Below the pieces are notes generated by a model. The model was not told the DNA's origin. It did no database searches and was given only the letters and a program-made list of their open reading frames with translations. From positions 2,170,001 to 2,234,000 of the forward strand of contig NZ_JBPXRR010000001.1 in NCBI RefSeq assembly GCF_051842935.1: a stretch of DNA of 64,000 nt, read 5' to 3'. The DNA comes from Pseudalkalibacillus sp051842935. GTDB lineage: Bacteria; Bacillota; Bacilli; Bacillales; Fictibacillaceae. Below, in pieces: positions 1 through 8,236 of this stretch (within the stretch, counting starts at the first letter, position 1; each line of letters starts with the position of its first letter). The position numbers and the translations under genes are program-made.

Positions 1-1116
1 TAAATCTGGACGCACGATTTGTCCATGTACGAAACGGTCCCTCGATCCTTCTGGCGGTGGATTCTCTTCCACGGCATATAAGGCAAACTCCAATGCCAAG
101 TCTCCGATCGTATGGATGGCGACTGGCATGTTGTATTTCCTTGCCTTTTTGACGAGCTCTTTCAGCTCGGTCAGAGAATGGATTGCTACACCATATGTTT
201 CCGGCATGTCATTGTATGGCTTGCTTAAATACGCCGTCCTACCTCCGAGTGCCCCATCCGCAAAGATTTTCATTGAACCAAGCTCGACATATCCGTTGGA
301 AGCACCGACTACATACCCTTGGCCATGCATGTCTTCTACAACCTCATGATGCACGAGCAAGTTCGCTTTGAATTTCAGTTGATCTTCATTCACCACATTT
401 AAAAACGTCTGATACGTCCTTCCGAACCCTCCATAATAGTTGAGGTCTTCGCTATGTCCGCCGACAATCCCATGCTTCGTCAGATCTTCAATCGACGTTC
501 TTAATGCACGATCCAAGTATTCCTCCGTCACTTGTGGGATAGCGTTCTTCACAAGGTCCTGAGCCTTGTCCAGAAGGTATCCTGTCGGGGAACCGTTTGA
601 ATCCCTGACAATCACTCCTCCAGGTGGATCAGGCGTTTCATTTGTTATGCCAGCGAGTTGCAGTGCTTTGGAGTTTGCCAGCAAAGCATGCCGGCAGATC
701 CTCGTCAACATCATCGGATGATGAGGTGCAATTTCATCTAGCTCAAACCGGTGAAAAATTTTACGATCCACAAAATTGTTCTCATTCCAACCATCACCAA
801 TGATCCATTCATCTAACGGTGTCGAATAGACCTTCTCTTTCAGCGTCGTTCTCATTTCTTCTGCTGAATGGATGTCTGATAAATCGAGTCGCATGAGCTT
901 TTCACCATGCCCGATCATATGTAAATGACTGTCTACGAACCCTGGGTACATGACAGCCCCATCTAAGTCTTGTACCTGGTCGATTTCATATTGTTGTTCG
1001 ATTTCTGCGCGATTTCCACACGCCAGGATTTTATCGCCTTCGACCAATACGGCTTCGACGGTGTCCCCTTCTTCTTTCATCGTGTAGATTGTGCCGTTCG
1101 TCCATAACGTTCTCAT
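1..1116 (-). CDS. ytcJ: YtcJ-like amidohydrolase, C-terminus beyond window
   Basis: Metal-dependent amidohydrolase of the amidohydrolase_3 (YtcJ) family, cytoplasmic; substrate unknown. About 372 residues are present; the family is usually about 530 residues, so the C-terminal third runs off the left edge. The frame opens with MRTLWTNGTIYTM, the usual N-terminal beta-strand start. The metal-binding signature G-F-V-D-S-H-L-H-M follows near residue 60, and a D-G-x-L-G-G-R segment lies further on. A GGGGTG ribosome site precedes the ATG at 1116. In B. subtilis the orthologue also precedes the acyl-CoA synthetase gene, so the assignment rests on both motif and synteny. Confidence 0.85.
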   Translation of the reverse strand, partial: MRTLWTNGTIYTMKEEGDTVEAVLVEGDKILACGNRAEIEQQYEIDQVQDLDGAVMYPGFVDSHLHMIGHGEKLMRLDLSDIHSAEEMRTTLKEKVYSTPLDEWIIGDGWNENNFVDRKIFHRFELDEIAPHHPMMLTRICRHALLANSKALQLAGITNETPDPPGGVIVRDSNGSPTGYLLDKAQDLVKNAIPQVTEEYLDRALRTSIEDLTKHGIVGGHSEDLNYYGGFGRTYQTFLNVVNEDQLKFKANLLVHHEVVEDMHGQGYVVGASNGYVELGSMKIFADGALGGRTAYLSKPYNDMPETYGVAIHSLTELKELVKKARKYNMPVAIHTIGDLALEFALYAVEENPPPEGSRDRFVHGQIVRPDL

Positions 1117-1210
1117 GACTACACCCCAATTTTTCTGATTTCGTAACAAAAGCATACCGAAATTTTCTGAAAAAATCTATCCAGAAAAGTCGGAGTGCGC
1201 ATAGCACTTT

Positions 1211-1627
1211 TTATTGATTGAGGAAGATGTTTTCCAAGTTCTCGGCGTATTCTTTTTCGAGAGTTCCATACCCTTCTTTTTCATTGTTACTGATAATGGT
1301 GACAGTACCTAAATTCTGTTCGAACCATATTTGATATTCGATCAATCGTTCAGGCATGTTCTTATCATATCTGAAAAATAGAGTCGCCTTTATATCTTCT
1401 TTTCTCGCCATTTTCGGATTAACATTTGGTTCCCACTTGATATGGTGGAAGGCTTCTCTTAACTTTCCTAATGTTTCATCATCTGTGATCATGAAAGGAT
1501 CTCCATAGCTTTCATCTGAGTTAACCACTTGGACATCAATTCTTGAAAGTTGATCCAAATCCAACTTATTTGTGCAACCTACTAGAATAAAACATATGAT
1601 GATTAAGACATAGCTTGCATTTTTCAA
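1211..1627 (-). CDS. Small putative lipoprotein, function unknown
   Basis: I do not recognise the family. Starting from a TTG at 1627, preceded by GGGAG eight bases upstream, the 138-residue product begins with a lysine, a hydrophobic stretch and the lipobox I-L-V-G-C. It is therefore probably a lipid-anchored extracytoplasmic protein. The rest is hydrophilic and mixed alpha/beta in character, with an F-x-Y-D-K-N segment and an acidic C-terminus. A longer frame back to a TTG at 1696 exists but would bury the signal peptide. It lies between two conserved genes on the same strand and has its own start region. Confidence 0.6.
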   Translation of the reverse strand: MKNASYVLIIICFILVGCTNKLDLDQLSRIDVQVVNSDESYGDPFMITDDETLGKLREAFHHIKWEPNVNPKMARKEDIKATLFFRYDKNMPERLIEYQIWFEQNLGTVTIISNNEKEGYGTLEKEYAENLENIFLNQ

Positions 1628-1700
1628 AAAACCAACTCCCGAATTATACTCTACCTTTAAGTAATACAACGTTTTCCAGGTGAACTCCTTTGACAATATA

Positions 1701-1736
1701 AAAGACAGGCCTAAAAATTAATCAGGCCTGTCTTTT
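1701..1736. terminator. Bidirectional intrinsic terminator after mbcS
   Basis: AAAGACAGGCC and GGCCTGTCTTTT form an 11-bp stem with a 13-base loop and runs of A and T on the two sides. It sits just after the mbcS stop codon and upstream of the small lipoprotein gene. Confidence 0.85.
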
Positions 1737-1744
1737 CGCTACAT

Positions 1745-3334
1745 TTATTTTACTGTCGCTTGATTTTCTTTCATACGGAGTTCGATACGGCGGATTTTAC
1801 CGGATGTGGTTTTCGGCAGCTCCTCGACGAACTCGATTTTACGTGGATATTTGTATGGTGCAGTAAGCTTTTTCACGTGATCTTGAAGAGCTGGAATGAT
1901 ATCGTCAGACGATGCTTCAGATGGATTCTTCAAGACGATGAACGCTTTGACCACATGCCCCCTCACTTCATCAGGGCTTGCAACGACAGCACACTCTTTC
2001 ACTGAAGGGTGCTTAACGAGCGCATCTTCAACTTCAAATGGTCCGATCGTATATCCGGAGCTGATGATGATGTCATCTCCACGCCCTTCAAACCAGAAGT
2101 AGCCGTCTTCGTCTTTTTTCGCTTTGTCCCCTGTAAGGTAATAATCACCGCGGAATGCCATTCGTGTCCGATCCGCATCCTTATAATATTCTTTGAAAAG
2201 CGCAGGTGCATCGCGGTGTACCGCAATATCCCCCACTTCTCCAAGTTGAACGGGTTGACCTTCCTCGTTGATGATTTCGACACGGTTACCAGGTGTCGGT
2301 TTCCCCATCGATCCCGGACGGACTTCCATCCCATCGACGATTCCGACGAGCAATGTATTTTCGGTCTGACCATATCCATCACGGACTGTGACGTTGAAAT
2401 ACCTTTGGAAGATATCAATGACTTCACGATTCAACGGTTCACCAGCTGAAACCGCACTTCTCAGATTTGAAAGATTATAATCATCCAGGTTATCCACCTT
2501 AGCCATCAATCGATATTCCGTCGGTGTACAACACAAAACGTTGATCTGATATTTTTCCAAAAGCTCCAAGTACATGTTCGGATCGAATTTTCCATTATAG
2601 ACAAAACCTGTTGAACCTGTACCTAAAGCGGATACGAATGGACTCCAGATCCACTTCTGCCAACCTGGTCCGGCTGTCGCCCAGACCTTGTCGCCTTCTT
2701 TAATGTTAAGCCAAGAAAGTGCAGCAGTACGAATGTGCGCGTAAGCCCATCCATGCGTGTGAACAACACCTTTCGGCTGTCCTGTCGTCCCTGACGTATA
2801 TGATAAAAAGGCCATGTCATCTCGCTCAGTTGATGGGAGCTCAAGGGACTTGTCCGCTTTCGCGATGACTTCGCCAAGATCCATCCAGCCATCTTTCTCA
2901 CCGCCAACAACGATTTTATGTTTCAGGCTATCGATAGGACCCTCAATCTCATCGATTTGAGGCGTGAATGGGTGGTACGACACGACCGCCTTCACTTCTC
3001 CGTGATTGATTCGATAGCTCAAGTCTTTCGATCTCAGCATTTCAGAGCAAGGGATAACGACGAGTCCAGCTTTCAGATTCGCCAAGTACACTTTGTACGT
3101 ATCGATTAAACGAGGCATCATGACGAGCACTTTGTCGCCTTTTTGAAGACCTAGTGATAGGAATGCTTTTGCAATTTCGTTTGCTTCGTCAAATAACTGT
3201 TTGTACGTGATTTCGTCCTCTTCACCCTGATCATTCAACCACTGGATTGCGACACGGGTAGAGTCCTTAGCATACTTCTCCATTTCTTCTGCTGCATTGT
3301 ACATTTCTGGTGCAATGAGTGTTTCGTTGTTCAA
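1745..3334 (-). CDS. mbcS: Acyl-CoA synthetase (MbcS/YtcI-like)
   Basis: AMP-forming acyl-CoA synthetase of the ANL superfamily, which activates a carboxylic acid through an acyl-adenylate. The B. subtilis orthologue in the same position, MbcS, prefers branched medium-chain acids; that preference is inferred here. The AMP-binding P-loop S-Y-T-S-G-T-T-G-Q-P-K-G, the D-G-Y-G-Q-T-E motif, the hinge G-R-G-D-D-I-I and the C-terminal P-K-T-T-S-G-K-I-R-R lysine are all present. I place the start at the TTG at 3334, because AAGGAGG lies nine bases upstream and the resulting N-terminus LIAPEMYN resembles the family. A longer frame to 3373 would overlap the promoter. A cre box lies just upstream, so control by CcpA is likely. 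Confidence 0.9.
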   Translation of the reverse strand: MNNETLIAPEMYNAAEEMEKYAKDSTRVAIQWLNDQGEEDEITYKQLFDEANEIAKAFLSLGLQKGDKVLVMMPRLIDTYKVYLANLKAGLVVIPCSEMLRSKDLSYRINHGEVKAVVSYHPFTPQIDEIEGPIDSLKHKIVVGGEKDGWMDLGEVIAKADKSLELPSTERDDMAFLSYTSGTTGQPKGVVHTHGWAYAHIRTAALSWLNIKEGDKVWATAGPGWQKWIWSPFVSALGTGSTGFVYNGKFDPNMYLELLEKYQINVLCCTPTEYRLMAKVDNLDDYNLSNLRSAVSAGEPLNREVIDIFQRYFNVTVRDGYGQTENTLLVGIVDGMEVRPGSMGKPTPGNRVEIINEEGQPVQLGEVGDIAVHRDAPALFKEYYKDADRTRMAFRGDYYLTGDKAKKDEDGYFWFEGRGDDIIISSGYTIGPFEVEDALVKHPSVKECAVVASPDEVRGHVVKAFIVLKNPSEASSDDIIPALQDHVKKLTAPYKYPRKIEFVEELPKTTSGKIRRIELRMKENQATVK

Positions 3335-3351
3335 GATGGATAGCCTCCTTA

Positions 3352-3365
3352 TGTAATCGTTTACA
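3352..3365 (-). promoter_or_regulatory. cre box (CcpA site) of mbcS
   Basis: TGTAAACGATTACA on the minus strand fits the catabolite-responsive element consensus TGWAANCGNTNWCA at every position but one. It lies just downstream of a TATAAT -10 element (3372-3377, minus strand) and just upstream of the mbcS Shine-Dalgarno. CcpA bound there would cover the transcription start. Confidence 0.75.
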
Positions 3366-3521
3366 CCTACCATTATACATAATTTTTAGAATATTTCCAT
3401 TTCGACCGAACGTTCACTCAGGAAGAAAATGCCGGAAATGCTAGTACAGACGGGAATCATAAGGAATGAAATTTTCTTTCTATCCGTCATTTTACGATTT
3501 CCCTTTTTTCGAGGATCGAAT

Positions 3522-3678
3522 AAGCCTCTTTCGGTGCTGGATCTACCCGAATTTCTCTTTTCGCACCACGCATAGGCTTCTTTCGGTGCTAGATCTCCCC
3601 GTTTTTCTCTTTTCGCACCCCGCAAAAGCCTCTGTCGGTGCTCGATCTCCCCGAACCTCCCCTTATCGAGCACCGCAA
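3522..3678. repeat. Three tandem copies of a 52-bp hairpin repeat
   Basis: Copies run 3522-3573, 3574-3625 and 3626-3678. Each starts AAGCCTCTTTCGGTGC (or a near match) and ends with a GCACC-n-CG complement, so each can fold on itself. In the third copy the stem is a perfect 11 bp, CGGTGCTCGAT against ATCGAGCACCG. The period is not a multiple of three and the copies contain no conserved reading frame, so this is non-coding. The surrounding gap between mbcS and sspA (3335-3775) holds nothing else that I can identify. Confidence 0.8.
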
Positions 3679-3723
3679 ACAGTGCCCGCCTCACCCCATC
3701 CCTCACAAAAACCGCACAAGAAT

Positions 3724-3745
3724 AGGCCAGCACGAGTGCTGACCT
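3724..3745. terminator. Hairpin downstream of sspA, possible terminator
   Basis: AGGCCAGCAC and GTGCTGACCT form a near-perfect stem 30 bases past the sspA stop codon. The T-run on the minus strand is poor (ATTCTTG), so termination is plausible but not certain. Confidence 0.4.
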
Positions 3746-3775
3746 GTTTTCCATAGATATGATGTTGTAGAGGTG

Positions 3776-3967
3776 TTATTGTTGAGGTTTTTGACCTTGA
3801 GCCATAGCTACAAGACGCTTAGTGATCTCTCCTCCTACAGAACCGTTTGCACGTGCTGAAGAGTCAGGACCAAGTTGAACACCGAATTCAGAAGCGATTT
3901 CAGTCTTCATTGCATTGATTGCTTGTTGAGCTCCAGGAACTACTAGCTTGTTTGATTGATATGCCAT
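3776..3967 (-). CDS. sspA: Alpha/beta-type small acid-soluble spore protein
   Basis: 63-residue DNA-binding spore protein that coats and protects DNA in the dormant spore. It is degraded at germination by the GPR protease. The family core is clear: K-L-V-V-P-G-A, a T-E-I-A-S-E-F-G-V segment containing the usual GPR cleavage site, the R-A-N-G-S-V-G-G-E-I-T-K-R-L-V motif and a glutamine-rich tail. AAGGAGGTG precedes the ATG by a normal distance. It sits directly before thiI, as sspA does in B. subtilis. Expression in the forespore under sigma-G is expected from the family; I could not mark a convincing sigma-G promoter. Confidence 0.95.
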   Translation of the reverse strand: MAYQSNKLVVPGAQQAINAMKTEIASEFGVQLGPDSSARANGSVGGEITKRLVAMAQGQKPQQ

Positions 3968-4067
3968 GTGGATTCACCTCCTTGACCATAGGTTGCGAAG
4001 GTGAGCAAAAAACCATACCTCTTTAAAAGTGGTAAATTCTTGCTAAAAAATCCACAGGTTCAATTCA

Positions 4068-5279
4068 TTAGAACAAGTCCTCGAATGCTTCTTCCTCTTT
4101 AGAATGCGTATCTTCTCTAAAGAAGATCGACTCAGTGTTCTCAACCGCTTGCTCCACGAGCTCATCGATCTCCATGTACTGCTCGAACCGGTTCGCTTTA
4201 TCACGGTTCGGTTTCGTTTTCGGAGCGGATGGAACAAAGACTGTACAGCAGTCTTCATATGGACGAATCGAAATATCGTAAGTGCCGATCTTTCTTGAAA
4301 TGTCCATAATTTCAAGCTTGTCCATCGTTATGAGCGGACGGATCATCGGCAGGTTGGTCACTTCGTTGATCGTGTTCATGCTGGACAACGTCTGGCTTGC
4401 TACCTGCCCGAGACTTTCACCCGTTGCGATAGCAAGTGCGTCATTTTTATAAGCCAATTGTTCTGTGATCCGCAGCATGTACCGTCTCATGACCGTCATG
4501 CTGTAATTGTCCGGAATCTGTTTCTTGATCGCTTTTTGAATTTCTGTAAAAGGAACGACGTGCATCTTGATGTTTCCGCCGTATCTCGTTAACACTTTCG
4601 TCAGGTCCTCTACCTTCTGACGGGCGCGCTCACTTGTAAATGGAGGACTGTGGAAGTGGACCATTTCCAATCGTACTCCACGTTTCATCGTCAAGTAGCC
4701 AGCGACTGGGCTGTCAATGCCACCGGAAAGCATCAACATGACTTTCCCGCTGCTGCCAATCGGAAGACCTCCAGCACCCGGATAATCGATGCAACTGATA
4801 TAGGCGGCTTCAGGCTTGATTTCTACCTTCACTTCGACATCCGGGTTATGGACGTCCACCGTAATATCTTCTGTATGTTCCAGAATGTATCCTCCGACGA
4901 GAGGGTTCATTTCTTGGGAATCATGCGGATACTGTTTATAGTTCCGTTTCGTGGACACCTTGAACGTGTTGACAGATGGACCTGCGTCACGCAACGCTTC
5001 AAGTGCAGTTTTTTGGATCGTTTCGAGTTCAAGGTCACACTTCGCAGCAAGTCTTAAACCTTGAATCCCGAAAATCTCTTGAAGTTTTTCAACCACAGGT
5101 TCATGGTCTTGTCCGTTCAATTCAATATTCATGCGGTCAAACGCCTTCTTCACCTTCACTTGTCCGAAAGGCTTCAACTTGCGTTTTACCGTTTCTCTCA
5201 ATTTTTTTTCAAAATGGTGACGGTTCTTTCCTTTTAATGAAAGTTCACCGTATCTGACTATGATGTGATCGTAAATCAT
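4068..5279 (-). CDS. thiI: tRNA 4-thiouridine synthase / thiamine sulfurtransferase ThiI
   Basis: Adenylates uridine 8 of tRNA and, with sulfur supplied by a cysteine desulfurase, forms 4-thiouridine. In some bacteria it also supplies sulfur for the thiamine thiazole. The 403-residue protein has an N-terminal ferredoxin-like/THUMP region (about 1-165) and a PP-loop ATP-pyrophosphatase domain opening at S185-G-G-I-D-S190. The C-terminal rhodanese domain of the long enterobacterial form is absent, as is usual in Bacillus. It starts one base after the desulfurase gene stops, so the two are co-transcribed and probably coupled. Confidence 0.95.
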   Translation of the reverse strand: MIYDHIIVRYGELSLKGKNRHHFEKKLRETVKRKLKPFGQVKVKKAFDRMNIELNGQDHEPVVEKLQEIFGIQGLRLAAKCDLELETIQKTALEALRDAGPSVNTFKVSTKRNYKQYPHDSQEMNPLVGGYILEHTEDITVDVHNPDVEVKVEIKPEAAYISCIDYPGAGGLPIGSSGKVMLMLSGGIDSPVAGYLTMKRGVRLEMVHFHSPPFTSERARQKVEDLTKVLTRYGGNIKMHVVPFTEIQKAIKKQIPDNYSMTVMRRYMLRITEQLAYKNDALAIATGESLGQVASQTLSSMNTINEVTNLPMIRPLITMDKLEIMDISRKIGTYDISIRPYEDCCTVFVPSAPKTKPNRDKANRFEQYMEIDELVEQAVENTESIFFREDTHSKEEEAFEDLF

Positions 5280-5280
5280 A

Positions 5281-6426
5281 CTACTCCCTCATTACTTTTC
5301 TTAAATTTAAAATGACTTCTTCTAGTGTCTCGAGAAATTCTTTTCCTTCACTTAATGTGTTCTCGAAATTCAAACTTACTCGGATTGCACTGCTCGCACG
5401 TTCAGCATCGTGACCTGTCGCCTCTAAAATCCGGCTGACATCACTGGATTTGGATGAGCATGCGGATTTTGTGGACACATACATGTCACGCTCTTCTAAC
5501 GCATGAATCAAAACTTCAGGCTTGATGCCCAGTACTGAGAAATTCAAAATGTGCGGTGCACTGTTCACTTCTGGTGTATTGATCAAAACACGATCCATTT
5601 CAGAGATTCTTTTCCGGAGAAAATCCTTCAACTGAAGCATATCAGACATCCGCTCTTCCGAATTTTCCATCGTCAGTCGAAGGGCTTTCGTCATGGCGAT
5701 GATTCCAGGTACATTCTCCGTCCCCGCTCGGTTGCGGAATTCATGTTCGCCACCGGTCAATAAAGAGAAAAGCGACACGCCACTTCTCACGTAAAGGAAT
5801 CCAACACCTTTAGGACCGTGGAACTTATGACTGGAAAATGAACATAAATCAATGCCAGATTGCTCATACTGAAGAGGTACTTTTCCAATTCCCTGAACGT
5901 TATCAACATGGAAAAAGATCTTCGGATACGCTTTCAGCATTTGACCGATTTCCTTGATAGGCTGGATCGTACCAAGCTCATTGTTCACATGCATGACCGA
6001 AACTAGAATGGTTTCTTCCGTTAATGCATTTTTTACATCCTCAGCCGTAGTTCTCCCTTGTTCATCTACAGGTAGATACGTCACGTCGAATCCCATGTCT
6101 TCTAGCTGTTGAAATGAAGAATAGCAAGAAGCATGTTCGATTTCGGTCGTAATCAAGTGACGACCTCTAGACTGATGTTCCAAGGCAATACCTTTAATAG
6201 CCAAGTTGTTGGCTTCGGTACCACCTGATGTGAACACGATCTCGTTCGGTTTCACTCGTATCAAATCCGATACTTGCTGCCTAGCTTTATGGATCAACCG
6301 TTCCACTTCTCCACCGAGGCGATGAATCGAGGAAGGGTTGGCGAAATAGTTTTCCGATACTTTCAGATATGTTTGCAACACTTCGGGATAAGGCTTAGTC
6401 GTTGCACTGTTATCAAAATAAATCAT
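5281..6426 (-). CDS. nifZ: Cysteine desulfurase (NifZ/IscS-like), partner of ThiI
   Basis: PLP-dependent class V aminotransferase-fold enzyme that removes sulfur from cysteine and passes it as a persulfide to ThiI. The PLP lysine lies in S-S-H-K201-F-H-G. The sulfur-carrying cysteine lies in S-T-K-S-A-C323-S-S-K, on the short loop typical of this dedicated group. I chose the ATG at 6426 (MIYFDNSATT) because that is the family's N-terminus; an upstream extension to 6477 adds unrelated residues. The gene ends one base before thiI, and the B. subtilis pair has the same order. Confidence 0.93.
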   Translation of the reverse strand: MIYFDNSATTKPYPEVLQTYLKVSENYFANPSSIHRLGGEVERLIHKARQQVSDLIRVKPNEIVFTSGGTEANNLAIKGIALEHQSRGRHLITTEIEHASCYSSFQQLEDMGFDVTYLPVDEQGRTTAEDVKNALTEETILVSVMHVNNELGTIQPIKEIGQMLKAYPKIFFHVDNVQGIGKVPLQYEQSGIDLCSFSSHKFHGPKGVGFLYVRSGVSLFSLLTGGEHEFRNRAGTENVPGIIAMTKALRLTMENSEERMSDMLQLKDFLRKRISEMDRVLINTPEVNSAPHILNFSVLGIKPEVLIHALEERDMYVSTKSACSSKSSDVSRILEATGHDAERASSAIRVSLNFENTLSEGKEFLETLEEVILNLRKVMRE

Positions 6427-6551
6427 GAATCCATGTACCCCTTTTAATACGATTTTTGCATCATTTAATAATACCATATTTTAAAATTATTCCAAACCGC
6501 CTTTAGAATATTAAAAACCCACTCAAAATCGACATTATGCGACACGAAAAT

Positions 6552-6566
6552 ACATATCTGAAAATT
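6552..6566 (+). promoter_or_regulatory. Possible CodY box upstream of brnQ
   Basis: ACATATCTGAAAATT matches the CodY consensus AATTTTCWGAAAATT at 12 of 15 positions. CodY control of branched-chain amino acid transporters is well known in Bacillus. The box is about 200 bases upstream of the brnQ start, so the assignment is tentative. Confidence 0.3.
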
Positions 6567-6765
6567 TTCACGTTTCATGCATGAAAGAACATACGAGGGA
6601 ATAAGGGATCATATCCGAGGATAGTAAATTTGCACAAAAATTTTTAATGATAACAATCTTTAAACTTTTTTGTTTAGTATCTTTTTTTCGTAAAGATTAT
6701 GTTAATATCTAATTCGAATTTAGAAAAATCAATGATTTCAGTCGATCGCAACAGGAGGTTTCTTC

Positions 6766-8121
6766 ATGAATTCAAAAAAAGCGCTTACAATGAAAGATAC
6801 ACTTACAATCGGTCTTATGATGTTTGCCTTATTCCTTGGAGCAGGGAATATGATTTTTCCACCGGCACTTGGTCAAACCGCAGGTACGAATGTATGGACA
6901 GCAATTATCGGCTTTTTGATCACCGGTGTTGGATTACCTTTAGTAGGAATCATTGCAATTGGACTTACTGGCGGAACATTACGTGATCTATCATCTCGTG
7001 TTCATCCAAAGTTTGCATTTGTATTCACTTCCCTGATCTATCTTGCAATTGGTCCTTTCTTTGGCATACCGAGAACAGGTACTGTAGCGTTTGAAATCGG
7101 AGCTAAGCCATTCTTAGCAGAAAGTGTGAATCCAAATGGACTACCGCTTTTCATTTATACGATCATCTTTTTTGGAATCACATTCTGGTTTGCGCTCAAT
7201 CCGACCAAACTCGTGGATCGAATCGGTAAGATCCTAACTCCGATTCTGATTACGGTCATCGGTTTGATTGTGTTCAAAGGAATCTTCAGTCCGATGGGTG
7301 ATTTCTCAGCACCTAAAGGGGACTATGCATCTACTCCATTTTTCACTGGTTTCATCAACGGTTACCTGACGATGGATGCCATCGCAGCTCTTGTATTCGG
7401 AATCATCATCATCAACGCGGTGAAGTCGAAAGGTGTTACGGATAAAAAAGAAATCGCCAAAGCGACGACGAAAGCGGGTATCATCGCTGTCAGCGGTCTT
7501 GCCTTAGTGTATCTTTCTCTTGCGTATATCGGTGCTACAAGCCGTGGGGCACTTGGAGAGCTAGCTAACGGCGGTGCCATTTTGACAGGGTCTGCTGATC
7601 TATTGTTCGGTCAATTCGGCATCAGCTTATTGGCGGTTGCGATTACGTTCGCTTGTTTAACAACTTCTATCGGGCTTGTAACGGCTTGTGGTGAATACTT
7701 CAAGAGCTTGTTACCGAATGTCTCGTACAAATTGATCATCGCTATTTTGTGTGTGTTCAGTGCGGCGGTTGCCAATGTCGGCCTTACACAATTGATCAAC
7801 CTCACATTGCCAGTATTGATCGGTGTTTATCCACTTGCAATCGCGCTTGTTGGTTACTCTTATCTTCATCGTCAGTTCGGTGGACACCGTGAAGTGTATA
7901 TCGGGGGATTGTTAGGTGCAGGAATCATAAGTATCTTTGATGCATTGAAGCAGATGAAGGTGGATATCTCAGCTGTAGCTGAAGTGTTCAGCGTCATTCT
8001 TCCTCTATATGACGAGGGGATCGGTTGGATTGTACCATCCATCATAGGGGCAATCATCGGTTACCTTGTTGCACGGACTCGAAACCAATCGGCTGAAAAC
8101 CCCGATCCGAACGAAGCATAA
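6766..8121 (+). CDS. brnQ: Branched-chain amino acid transporter BrnQ/BraB
   Basis: Sodium-coupled importer of leucine, isoleucine and valine of the LIVCS family, in the cytoplasmic membrane. The 451-residue protein has about twelve hydrophobic segments. It opens with the family signature F-A-L-F-L-G-A-G-N-M-I-F-P-P, followed by G-P-F-F-G-I-P-R-T-G-T-V. An AGGAGG site lies at normal distance from the ATG. The gene is transcribed away from the thiI operon and ends at a strong bidirectional terminator shared with ezrA. The 290-base leader upstream is AT-rich and holds a weak CodY-like box. Confidence 0.93.
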   Translation: MNSKKALTMKDTLTIGLMMFALFLGAGNMIFPPALGQTAGTNVWTAIIGFLITGVGLPLVGIIAIGLTGGTLRDLSSRVHPKFAFVFTSLIYLAIGPFFGIPRTGTVAFEIGAKPFLAESVNPNGLPLFIYTIIFFGITFWFALNPTKLVDRIGKILTPILITVIGLIVFKGIFSPMGDFSAPKGDYASTPFFTGFINGYLTMDAIAALVFGIIIINAVKSKGVTDKKEIAKATTKAGIIAVSGLALVYLSLAYIGATSRGALGELANGGAILTGSADLLFGQFGISLLAVAITFACLTTSIGLVTACGEYFKSLLPNVSYKLIIAILCVFSAAVANVGLTQLINLTLPVLIGVYPLAIALVGYSYLHRQFGGHREVYIGGLLGAGIISIFDALKQMKVDISAVAEVFSVILPLYDEGIGWIVPSIIGAIIGYLVARTRNQSAENPDPNEA

Positions 8122-8177
8122 AACAAATTGAGTTTAAGGATGATCCATCGCTGGTCGTCCTTTTTCTATGTGCATAA

Positions 8178-8230
8178 TAAAACCCGAAGGCTAGGACTCT
8201 CCAACTGGAGAAGTGCACCTTCGGGTTTTT
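8178..8230. terminator. Bidirectional terminator between brnQ and ezrA
   Basis: AAAACCCGAAGG pairs with CCTTCGGGTTTT, giving a 12-bp stem with A and T runs on either side. It serves both convergent genes. Confidence 0.9.
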
Positions 8231-8236
8231 CTTTCG

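Noticed and set aside
3522..3678. CRISPR array
   Set aside because: Copies are contiguous and folded, with no constant repeat and variable spacer division, and no cas gene is nearby. The same holds for the 21-bp array at 29637-29762.
3386..3754. 122-codon minus-strand frame across the 52-bp repeats
   Set aside because: The repeat period is not a multiple of three, so each copy is read in a different frame; composition is not protein-like.
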